The position numbers were made by a program, and so were the translations under genes. Below are positions 42,425-50,087 of a stretch of DNA of 64,000 nucleotides, one piece after another. The DNA is from Gp13-AA77 sp035946735 (GTDB lineage Bacteria > Acidobacteriota > Terriglobia > UBA7540), in NCBI GenBank assembly GCA_035946735.1, contig DASYYZ010000224.1:1-64000 (forward strand). The letters are read 5' to 3'. The notes under the pieces were generated by a model. The model was not told where the DNA came from. It did no database searches and saw only the letters and a program-made list of their open reading frames with translations. How positions within the stretch are numbered: position 1 is the first letter of the stretch; each line of letters opens with the position of its first letter.

Positions 42425-44791
42425 ATGTTGCGAAGAGCAGCCAGACGATTGTGGCTAGGCGTGGCGGTCGTCGTCTTCGCCCTGCAAATAGCAAGCGCCT
42501 CAGGCGCCAACAACCCGGTACCGCTCGTCAATCAACCTCTGACTCCGCTGACCGGCGCGCCTGGGGGTTCGACATCCACTGTCACGGTCCATGGAACCGG
42601 CTTCGTTCCCGGATGCGTCGTGAATTGGAACGGTGCCTCGCGTCCCACGCAGTTTGTCTCCAGTTCGGAGCTCGTCGCAACCCTGTCGCCTGGCGACCTC
42701 GACCGGCCGTCGACAGTCCCCATAACAGTCTTCAATCCGGGCCCCGGGGGCGGCACTTCCAACCCTGCTTACTTCCAGATTGCCAGTCCTGAACCGGCGC
42801 TCGGCCTGAACGGGCCTCAGATATCGGTGGGAGGCGAAGCGTTCTCGATCGCAACGGGCGACCTCAACGGTGACGGCAAGGCCGACATTGTGATCGGCAA
42901 CAGCGATTCGAGCTCCGTCTCGGTCCTGCTGGGGAATGGTAACGGCACGTTCCAACCGGCGGTGAATTATGCAATTGCCCAGCCGGAGGCGCTGTTTGTG
43001 TTGGTGGCAGACTTCAACGGCGACGGAAAGCCGGACTTGGCGGTGGCCGCCAATGGCAGCCTCAACGAGGTTTCGATTCTGCTCGGCAACGGCGACGGCA
43101 CTTTCCAGGCCCATCGCGACTTCTCGGTGATCTCCAGCCCGCAGATTACCTCGCTGGCAGCCGGTGATTTGAACGGCGACGGCATTCTCGATCTGGCGAT
43201 CGTCGGCGGCTCTGCGAGCGTCCTGGCGGCGCTCGGCAATGGCGACGGCACCTTCAAGACTCCGGTGAGCTACGGCGTGGGAAGCGAGCCGGCATCTGTC
43301 GCCTTGGGAGATTTCAACGGGGACGACATCCTCGATCTGGCCGTGACGAATCTGCTCAACAACACCATATCCATTCTGCTCGGCAATGGCGACGGCACTT
43401 TTCGCCCTCAGACCGCATTTGCCACCGCGCCCCAGCCGGGCTACCTGGTGACCGGAGACTTCAATGAGGACGGCAAGCTTGACCTGGCTACGGTGGCACG
43501 CCAGCAGAACGATGCCAGTTGGGTGGTGTCCGTACTGCTCGGCAACGGTGATGGCACCTTCCAGGCTCACCAGGATCTGGCCACGGGTGACGGGCCTTCC
43601 CAGATCGTCCTCGGCGATTTCAACAACGACACGAACCTCGATCTGGCGACCGTGAACGCGTGCGGTGATGATCCCAACTGCGGCTTCACCAGCAGCGGCA
43701 CAATTTCGATCCTGCTCGGCAACGGCGACGGCACCTTCCAGCCCCATTCGGATTTCGCCGCCGGAATTGGGCCCGGCCATTTTGCCAGCGCCGATTTCAA
43801 CGGCGACGGCGATGTCGATTTTGCCGCAACCAGTTCGGGAGCGGTCTCGGTGATGCTGCAGACCACTCTGGGCCTTTCCAGCGGAGCGTTAGGCTACGCG
43901 GCCCAGGATAGCGGCACCACCAGCCCACCTCAAGAGGTAACTCTGACGAATATGGGTACGACGGTTCTGAACCTGACCTCCATCAGCCTGACAGGGTCAG
44001 ACCCAGGCGACTACTCCTTGAATTCCGGCTGCGGCGCCACTCTCGGCCCGGGGGCCAACTGCACCCTGACGATCACCTTCACGCCTACCACCAATGGCAC
44101 CCGGACGGCTTCCGTTTTTATTTTGGACAGCGCTTACACCACCCCGCAAACCATCGCCCTCACCGGCATCGGTCTGTCTCCGGAAGTATCGTTGAGCCCG
44201 TCAAGCCTCAGGTTTGGCACCCAGGCGGTGGGCACAAAGAGCGCCCCGCTTACAGTGTCGTTGAACAACACCGGTAACGGACCGCTTAATTTTTCCAGCA
44301 TCGTAGCGAGCGCAGATTTCATGCAGCAGAACACGTGTGGCTCAAGCTTGCCGGCCGGGTTCACGTGCACGGTAACCGTATTCTTCAGACCCCTAAAACC
44401 AGGAGCGGACACAGGCGCCATCAGCCTCACCGACAATGCCCCCGGAAGTCCTCAGACCGTGAGCTTAGGCGGTACGGGCACCTACTTCCTCCTTTCACCG
44501 GCCAGCGTGTACTTCGGCAGTGTGCCGGTGGGGCATACGAGCGCGCCTGCGAACGTGACCGTTACCAACGTCTCCAAAAACCAGGTGAACGTCGCAACGA
44601 TTGGATTGAGCGGAACGAACGCGAGGCAGTTCACCCAAACCAACAACTGCGGAACGATGCTGGCTGGCGGGGCCAGTTGCGCTGTCAGCATCACGTTCAC
44701 CCCCAAGGCAAGGGGGTTAGAAAGCGCCACATTGACAGTGAAAGGCACCGGCTCGAGCAATCAAGTGCCCCTTTCAGGCGAGGGCACATAA
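42425..44791 (+). CDS. Secreted FG-GAP/VCBS repeat protein with HYDIN-type Ig-like domains
   Basis: A 788-residue exported protein. Start ATG 42425 is chosen for the signal peptide (LWLGVAVVVFALQIASAS); the upstream ORF to 42215 is not convincing. After an IPT/TIG-like domain (TVTVHGTGFVPGCVVNWNGA) come seven FG-GAP/VCBS repeats, each with a Ca-binding DxNxDGxxDL-like motif, for example DLNGDGKADI and DFNEDGKLDL, and LLGNGDGTFQ spacers. The C-terminus has three ASPM/SPD-2/HYDIN-like (choice-of-anchor D) Ig domains. It is likely cell-surface or secreted. Its partner is unknown; it is divergent from the TonB-dependent receptor. A terminator follows. Confidence 0.85.
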   Translation: MLRRAARRLWLGVAVVVFALQIASASGANNPVPLVNQPLTPLTGAPGGSTSTVTVHGTGFVPGCVVNWNGASRPTQFVSSSELVATLSPGDLDRPSTVPITVFNPGPGGGTSNPAYFQIASPEPALGLNGPQISVGGEAFSIATGDLNGDGKADIVIGNSDSSSVSVLLGNGNGTFQPAVNYAIAQPEALFVLVADFNGDGKPDLAVAANGSLNEVSILLGNGDGTFQAHRDFSVISSPQITSLAAGDLNGDGILDLAIVGGSASVLAALGNGDGTFKTPVSYGVGSEPASVALGDFNGDDILDLAVTNLLNNTISILLGNGDGTFRPQTAFATAPQPGYLVTGDFNEDGKLDLATVARQQNDASWVVSVLLGNGDGTFQAHQDLATGDGPSQIVLGDFNNDTNLDLATVNACGDDPNCGFTSSGTISILLGNGDGTFQPHSDFAAGIGPGHFASADFNGDGDVDFAATSSGAVSVMLQTTLGLSSGALGYAAQDSGTTSPPQEVTLTNMGTTVLNLTSISLTGSDPGDYSLNSGCGATLGPGANCTLTITFTPTTNGTRTASVFILDSAYTTPQTIALTGIGLSPEVSLSPSSLRFGTQAVGTKSAPLTVSLNNTGNGPLNFSSIVASADFMQQNTCGSSLPAGFTCTVTVFFRPLKPGADTGAISLTDNAPGSPQTVSLGGTGTYFLLSPASVYFGSVPVGHTSAPANVTVTNVSKNQVNVATIGLSGTNARQFTQTNNCGTMLAGGASCAVSITFTPKARGLESATLTVKGTGSSNQVPLSGEGT

Positions 44792-44814
44792 CGGCCGGAG
44801 AGGCTGAAAGGGGG

Positions 44815-44866
44815 AAAGGCGGAGGCCGGTAAACCGGATCATCCGGTCCCGCTCCCGCCTTTTTTT
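44815..44866 (+). terminator. Intrinsic terminator downstream of FG-GAP gene
   Basis: An imperfect hairpin (AGGCGGAGGCCGG ... CCGGTCCCGCTCCCGCCT) followed by seven Ts (44860-44866), about 25 bases after the stop codon. Confidence 0.7.
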
Positions 44867-44937
44867 CGCTGGTGTAATTTCGACAATTTCTTCGGTTAGT
44901 TAAAGGGGTCGGTCCGGCGGGACCGGAGATTGCAGGC

Positions 44938-45501
44938 CTAAGCGGACGACTCGGGGCTCTCTGCAGGCGGCGTCTCGGCTTCGGCAGCGGCTTGAGCGTC
45001 CGCCTTGGCCTGGGCGGCCTCCGCCGCAGCCCTGGCGGCAGCAGCGGCTTCCGCCGCTCCTTCCGCCTCCACCTTCACTTTCACTGTGGCCGTGACGCTG
45101 CGGTGCAGCCGGATGGCGACGTCGTATTCACCCACGATCTTCAGCGGGTTAGTGAGCTGAATCTTGCGGCGATCGATCTGGTAGCCCTGTGCAGCGAGGC
45201 CCTCCGACACGTCCATCGCCGTCACCGATCCGAACAGCGTTCCCTGGTCCCCGGACTTGCGCACAAAAGTCATGCTCACGCCATCGAGAAGCTGGCTCAA
45301 CTCCTCCGCCTCGCCCTTCTCCTTGGCCTCGAGCTTCAGGAATCTCACGCGCTGCTGCTCCACCCATCTCTTGTTCTGCGGAGTGGCCGCGACGGCCATC
45401 TTCTTGGGCAGCAGATAATTCCGGCCGTAGCCGTCGGCCACCTTCACCAGTTGACCGCGGCTTCCAAGCTTGTCGATGTTCTCGATAAGAATAACTTCCA
45501 T
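44938..45501 (-). CDS. rplI: 50S ribosomal protein L9
   Basis: A 187-residue L9. The N-terminal domain MEVILIENIDKLGSRGQLVKV, DGYGRNYLLPKKMA, and the long connecting helix lead to the C-terminal domain (LFGSVTAMDVSEGLA). The last 37 residues are an Ala/Glu-rich extension beyond the normal 148-150 residues. ATG 45501 is the family start; the ORF reaches 45546. It is last in the rpsF-rpsR-rplI operon. Confidence 0.95.
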   Translation of the reverse strand: MEVILIENIDKLGSRGQLVKVADGYGRNYLLPKKMAVAATPQNKRWVEQQRVRFLKLEAKEKGEAEELSQLLDGVSMTFVRKSGDQGTLFGSVTAMDVSEGLAAQGYQIDRRKIQLTNPLKIVGEYDVAIRLHRSVTATVKVKVEAEGAAEAAAAARAAAEAAQAKADAQAAAEAETPPAESPESSA

Positions 45502-45599
45502 TGTTGACCTCGGTAAAACGGTAGTCAGTAGACGGCAATTGTCCACGGTGATCGTAGATGAGGCAGGGGCTGGAAAGGCCCGTCCACCTCCTGTCGCCG

Positions 45600-45938
45600 T
45601 TAGATTCCAGACGCGAACGGGATAAACGCCAGATTGCGCGCGCGCTTGATGGCCACGGTCAGCAGCCGCTGATGCGGGGAGCAGGTTCCCGTGAGACGAC
45701 GAGGCAGGATCTTGCCTCGATCGGACACGAACTGGCTCACCGTCCGTACGTCCTTGTAATCGATGAAGTCGATCTTCTCATCGCAAAACTTGCAGACCTT
45801 GCGCCGCCGAAAATATTGCTTGCGCCCGCCGCCCGGGCCTCCGGGACCGCTCCGGCGTGGGCCGCGGTCCGAACCCCGGCCGCCGCCACCTCCACCCGAT
45901 GGTCGTTCGCCGCCGCTACCGCTGGTCGGTGTTGCCAT
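45600..45938 (-). CDS. rpsR: 30S ribosomal protein S18
   Basis: A 112-residue S18. The conserved core begins YFRRRKVCKFCDEKIDFIDYKDV and continues VSDRGKILPRRLTGTCSPHQRLL. The first 35 residues are a Gly/Arg/Ser-rich (GGGGGGRG) extension, longer than usual. AGGGAG precedes the ATG. S18 partners with S6, whose gene lies upstream (107-base gap). Confidence 0.95.
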   Translation of the reverse strand: MATPTSGSGGERPSGGGGGGRGSDRGPRRSGPGGPGGGRKQYFRRRKVCKFCDEKIDFIDYKDVRTVSQFVSDRGKILPRRLTGTCSPHQRLLTVAIKRARNLAFIPFASGI

Positions 45939-46045
45939 AGAATTACTCCCTCGCTCTCTATGCTGCTAAGGACGATTTCTCCGCAGCCAGGTAGGAGCAG
46001 ATTCCTCGCTCCCGATTCTTCCGGCCTGCGCCTTCTGTTTTCCAA

Positions 46046-46441
46046 TCAGGCTGTCGCTTCAGGCGCTTGACTTTCGCTGGCGGGAGGCCGGGGACGTGGT
46101 TTTCGCGCCGCCCGCTCTGCCCGCCAGGCCTTTGCCTTTTCGGCGCGCTTGAGCTCTTCGTCCACTCTCACCGAAAGGTACTTGATGACGGCGTCGTTCA
46201 CGCGCAGGCGCCGCTCGAATTCCTTCACAGTGTCGCCCGTGCCTTCAATGACAAACAGGATGTAGACGCCCTCGCGCTGCCGTTGTACGCGGTAGGCGAG
46301 ACGGCGGCGGCCCATCTTCTCCACCTTTTCAACCTTGCCGCCGTGGGACGTCACGACGCCCTCCATCTGGGTAATGAGTTTGCCGAGATCCTCTTCGGAA
46401 AGATCGGTTCGGACAATAAAGATCAGTTCGTATTTGCGCAT
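46046..46441 (-). CDS. rpsF: 30S ribosomal protein S6
   Basis: A 131-residue S6 beginning MRKYELIFIVRTDLSEEDLG, with KMGRRRLAYRVQRQREGVYI. A charged, Pro-rich C-terminal tail extends past the core near residue 105. It follows pth by 11 bases. No ssb lies between it and rpsR, unlike many bacteria. Confidence 0.95.
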   Translation of the reverse strand: MRKYELIFIVRTDLSEEDLGKLITQMEGVVTSHGGKVEKVEKMGRRRLAYRVQRQREGVYILFVIEGTGDTVKEFERRLRVNDAVIKYLSVRVDEELKRAEKAKAWRAERAARKPRPRPPASESQAPEATA

Positions 46442-46452
46442 TCGACCTCGTT

Positions 46453-47028
46453 TCAGTTGGGCTCGGGACGCCGGTTGAAGCGGTTCATGGCGCGCTCCAC
46501 GCCCTCCCGAACAATCACTTCCACCGCCTCGGCGGCACGATCGACCATCTCGGCGACGGTTTCGAGCTGACTGCGTCGAAAAGGGCTGAGAACGTGGGTC
46601 GTTCGATCAGACACCGGATGATCGGGCTGTACTCCCATCCGTACGCGAACGAACTCGTCCGATCCCAGCGCTCCGATGATGGACCTCAGCCCGTTGTGTC
46701 CTCCCGCGCTGCCCTGTTTGCGGATTCTCAGGGTTCCTAAAGGCAGGTCGGCTTCGTCCACCAGTACAGCCAGATCAGGCGGCGTCACTTCGTAGCGCTC
46801 CATCAGGCGCCGGATGGAGAGGCCGCTGAGATTCATGAATGTCAGCGGCTTCGCCAGCACAACTTCAGAGTCATTTATCCGGACATGAGCCGTGAGGGCG
46901 TTGGCCTCAGGCCGTAGGATCTCCACCTTGTGCTGTTCCGCTACCCGATCCACCGCCATGAATCCGAGATTGTGCGGCGTAAGAACATATTCCGGACCGG
47001 GATTGCCAAGGCCTGCGATCAATTTCAC
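46453..47028 (-). CDS. pth: Peptidyl-tRNA hydrolase
   Basis: A 191-residue Pth that frees tRNA from stalled peptidyl-tRNA. The family start MKLIAGLGNPGPEYVLTPHN contains the catalytic His in HNLGF, and VVLAKPLTFMNLSG and LVDEADLPLGTLRI (catalytic Asp) follow, with GSAGGHNGLRSI. It lies between rplY and rpsF in the usual order. Confidence 0.95.
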   Translation of the reverse strand: MKLIAGLGNPGPEYVLTPHNLGFMAVDRVAEQHKVEILRPEANALTAHVRINDSEVVLAKPLTFMNLSGLSIRRLMERYEVTPPDLAVLVDEADLPLGTLRIRKQGSAGGHNGLRSIIGALGSDEFVRVRMGVQPDHPVSDRTTHVLSPFRRSQLETVAEMVDRAAEAVEVIVREGVERAMNRFNRRPEPN

Positions 47029-47088
47029 AATTCCGAGTCAGCCCGTCTGACTTTAATCCGAATTCCCAACCAGCAACTCCGAACTCGC

Positions 47089-47808
47089 TTACTTCTTTTC
47101 GGACTTTTTCTCCGGCTTCTTCTCTGACTTTTCGGCCTTGGCGGCCCCTTCCTTGCCTTCCTCGCCTTCTTCCTCAGCCTTGCCCTTGCGGATCACTTCG
47201 GGCTCGCCAGCTTCAGCGCCTTCAACAACCTCCTCCGCCTTCACTTCCTCGGCTCTCGGAGCGATCACGTGCGCCACCATCCGCGTCGGGTCGGTGAGCA
47301 GCTTGGCGCGTTCAGCCACCGGCAGGTCGCCGACGCGAAGAGCGCTCCCAATCTTGAAGCTCGAAATATCCACGGTGATGTGTTCCGGAATATCGTCCGG
47401 GAGGCACTCGAGCTCGACCTCGCGAAGGATTACCTCGAGCACGCCGCCTTCGGTCTTGACTCCGTACGGTTCACCCTTGAGCTGGATCGGTATTTTCAGC
47501 TTAAGGAGTGTATCGGCGGAGATGCGGAGCATGTCGACGTGCAGCAGGCCGCCCTTTACGGGCTCCAGCTGCCAGTCGCACAACAAGATGCGCGCCGGTG
47601 CGCGCCCCTTGATTTCAAGCGTTAATACGGTATTGTGGCCCGTCTCCGAGCGGAGCATCTGACTGACATGTTTGGGATCCACCGTCACCGGGATGGCTTG
47701 GCCGCCGCCACCGTACACCACTCCCGGGATACGGCCGGCGTGCCTCAGCCGCCGGGAGGCATTCTTGCCGAAATCCTCGCGGGCCTCGGCTTCAATCGTC
47801 TTCATCAT
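47089..47808 (-). CDS. rplY: 50S ribosomal protein L25 (Ctc type)
   Basis: A 239-residue long-form L25/Ctc that binds 5S rRNA and supports stress-time translation. The N-terminal domain (KTIEAEAREDFGKNASRRLR, GRIPGVVYGGG) and the TL5-like C-terminal domain (EVELECLPDDIPEHITVDIS) are present. A Lys/Glu-rich tail of about 50 residues follows. AAGGAG lies nine bases before ATG 47808. It sits between prs and pth. Confidence 0.93.
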   Translation of the reverse strand: MMKTIEAEAREDFGKNASRRLRHAGRIPGVVYGGGGQAIPVTVDPKHVSQMLRSETGHNTVLTLEIKGRAPARILLCDWQLEPVKGGLLHVDMLRISADTLLKLKIPIQLKGEPYGVKTEGGVLEVILREVELECLPDDIPEHITVDISSFKIGSALRVGDLPVAERAKLLTDPTRMVAHVIAPRAEEVKAEEVVEGAEAGEPEVIRKGKAEEEGEEGKEGAAKAEKSEKKPEKKSEKK

Positions 47809-47822
47809 GCTGTCCGGCTCCT

Positions 47823-48767
47823 TCAGATAAACAATTTGCTGACCGAAGTCTCATCGTGAATCGAACGAATGGCCTCGGCAAAGAGCGAAGCCACGCTCAG
47901 CACCTTGATCTTCGGGTTTTGCGCGGCTTCGGGAGGCAGCGGGATCGAATTGGTGGTCACCACCTGCTCCAAGTCGAAACTGCAGAGTCTGCGCACCGCG
48001 TCGCCGGCAAAAACCCCATGCACGCAACAGGCGAAAACACGTTCCGCGCCCTTCTCCTTCAATGCCTGGGCCGCGCGAGCGATGGTGCCGCCAGTGTCGA
48101 TCATATCGTCTACCAGCAGGCACACCCTGCCGTCCACCTCGCCGATCACGTTCATCACCTCAACCGTCTGGGCGTCTTCGCGCCGCTTGTCGATGATTGC
48201 GAGAGGCGCGCCCAGCTTTTTCGCAAAAGAGCGGGCGCGCTCCACGCCGCCCGTGTCGGGCGAGACCACAGTCCAATTCTTCAGTCCGAGATTGCGGAAA
48301 TACTCCACAGTCACCGGCGTGGCATAGAGGTGGTCCACCGGAATATTAAAATAGCCCTGAATCTGCCCCGCGTGCAGGTCGAGCGCCAGCACTCGATTGG
48401 CGCCCGCCGATGTCACCAGATCCGCCACCAGCTTCGAGGAGATCGGCACTCGCGGACGGTCCTTGCGGTCCTGACGCGCATACCCGTAGTAAGGAATGAC
48501 GGCCGTGATCCTGTCCGCCGATGCCCGGCGAAAAGCATCCAGCATGATCAGAAGCTCCACCAGGTTGTCGTTCACGGGACGGCAAGTGGGCTGCACCACA
48601 AACACGTCTGTGCCGCGCACGTTCTCCAAAATCTGCACGCGCACTTCACCGTCCGGGAAGCTTCCTATTTCAGCCTCGCCAACCCTCGTGCCCAGACACT
48701 TTGCGATCTCCCGAGCCAGCGCCGGATGCGCGTTTCCCGCGAAAATCTTCAGGTTGTGATCTGACAC
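47823..48767 (-). CDS. prs: Ribose-phosphate pyrophosphokinase
   Basis: A 314-residue PRPP synthase, a length usual for the family. The start is GTG 48767 (family start SDHNLKIFAGN) with GGAG close by; the open frame to 48854 is not needed. Visible are the signature LIMLDAFRRASADRITAVIPYYGYARQDR and the PRPP-binding CLLVDDMIDTGGTI. It supplies PRPP for nucleotides, His and Trp. tRNA-Gln lies just upstream and rplY downstream. Confidence 0.95.
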   Translation of the reverse strand: MSDHNLKIFAGNAHPALAREIAKCLGTRVGEAEIGSFPDGEVRVQILENVRGTDVFVVQPTCRPVNDNLVELLIMLDAFRRASADRITAVIPYYGYARQDRKDRPRVPISSKLVADLVTSAGANRVLALDLHAGQIQGYFNIPVDHLYATPVTVEYFRNLGLKNWTVVSPDTGGVERARSFAKKLGAPLAIIDKRREDAQTVEVMNVIGEVDGRVCLLVDDMIDTGGTIARAAQALKEKGAERVFACCVHGVFAGDAVRRLCSFDLEQVVTTNSIPLPPEAAQNPKIKVLSVASLFAEAIRSIHDETSVSKLFI

Positions 48768-48883
48768 CGCAACTCCAGTGACGAGTGTCGAGCGATAAGT
48801 GACCGGGACTAGCGATGAGCGGCCAATCCGGATCACGCTGCGCCTGATAGTCACTCCTCACTTACCGCTCGTCACTGCCTTTT

Positions 48884-48957
48884 TGGCTGGGAGGCCTGGA
48901 CTCGAACCAGGGTTCCATGCTCCAAAGGCATGTGTCCTACCACTGGACGACCTCCCA
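48884..48957 (-). tRNA. trnQ: tRNA-Gln (anticodon TTG)
   Basis: Minus-strand tRNA of 74 bases with encoded CCA. The acceptor stem pairs TGGGAGG with CCTCCCA, followed by G and CCA. The anticodon stem CATGC/GCATG encloses CTTTGGA, giving anticodon TTG. The T-loop TTCGAGT is also present. Confidence 0.95.
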
Positions 48958-49046
48958 ATGTCTTGGTTCAAGAATAAGAAGGCGCGCGCGCCGCGTGACC
49001 CGAAACCCGACTGCGGACCCTCTGCGGTCCTTCAGGCAGGCGTTCC

Positions 49047-49937
49047 TCATCCTGCCGTCATGCGCCTATGGTACTCGGCGCAACGCAGCGTACGCCCGGC
49101 GAAACTACGCCAATCCGGTCGAACCGACCGTTGCGCGGAAATCAATTTTCGGGCGGAGTCAAAAATGGCGTAGACAGCACTGCCGCTACCCGACAGGGAT
49201 GCCATCTCGGCGCCGGCCCGGAGGAGTTGGCCCTTGAGCTTGCCCAACTCCGGCCACTTAGCGAAAACGACGGCTTCAAAGTCGTTTTCGGCCGGTCCCC
49301 AATCGTTCACGGGGAACTGTGGCCACATGCCGAAGGAATATATCGTATGGGGTTTCGCTGGGCTTGTCAATCGCGAACCGGCGGCCGCGTAGGCCTCGCG
49401 GGTGGACTGCGTACAACGTGGGAATATCACGAGACAGCGTTTTTGGGGCAAGTCCGACAAGGAATAAACCTCTTCGCCGCGTCCGCAACCGAGCGCGCGC
49501 CCGCCGATCAGGAAAAACGGCACGTCGGAGCCCAGTTCGGCAGCGAGCTGTAGCCTTTCGGCAAGCGGCAGGCGGTCGCCCGTGAGCCGCTCCAGACCAA
49601 TCAGAGTGACGGCCGCGTCGCTGCTTGCCCCACCTAAACCGCTCGCGAACGGAATCTTCTTCTCGATTCTGATCCGGACGGCTCGCCGCCAGCCCCGACT
49701 TTTGCGCCAGGCGTCACATGCTCGGTAGGCGAGATTCTCCGCTCCGCCCGGGACGCTGGGATCATCCGTCTCCAGCACGATCTCGCCGGATCGCGAACCC
49801 AGCTCGATGGTGACCAGGTCTGCAAGCGAGATCGCTTGGTACATGGTCCGGATTTCGTGGTAGTGATCGGGCCTGCGGCCTAGTATTCGCAAGCCAAGGT
49901 TAACTTTGGCGAAGGCACGCAGGCGGATGGAAGGCAT
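49047..49937 (-). CDS. ispE: 4-diphosphocytidyl-2-C-methyl-D-erythritol kinase
   Basis: A 296-residue GHMP kinase of the MEP isoprenoid pathway. The start at 49937 (MPSIRLRAFAKVNLGLRIL) is the family start. The glycine-rich ATP site PFASGLGGASSDAAVTL near residue 95 and C-terminal LSGSGSAVYAIFD are clear. It shares the pathway with dxs at 18 kb. It is followed by tRNA-Gln and prs. Confidence 0.93.
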   Translation of the reverse strand: MPSIRLRAFAKVNLGLRILGRRPDHYHEIRTMYQAISLADLVTIELGSRSGEIVLETDDPSVPGGAENLAYRACDAWRKSRGWRRAVRIRIEKKIPFASGLGGASSDAAVTLIGLERLTGDRLPLAERLQLAAELGSDVPFFLIGGRALGCGRGEEVYSLSDLPQKRCLVIFPRCTQSTREAYAAAGSRLTSPAKPHTIYSFGMWPQFPVNDWGPAENDFEAVVFAKWPELGKLKGQLLRAGAEMASLSGSGSAVYAIFDSARKLISAQRSVRPDWRSFAGRTLRCAEYHRRMTAG

Positions 49938-50087
49938 GGAAAAGCAGAATTCAGAAGTCAAAAGTAAGAAGCCAGACCACACGGAGGAGCAATCGGTGGG
50001 GTCATGGATTCCGGAGCAGTAACGCCCGAGCACAGTGCGCCGCCGTTTTCCATCTGGCTTCGGACTTCTTGCTCCTGGCTTTTGCCT

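Noticed and set aside
42500..43780. 426-codon minus-strand ORF
   Set aside because: It mirrors the FG-GAP repeats; the repeated VAVAEQ pattern is the complement of the Ca-binding repeat, not a gene.
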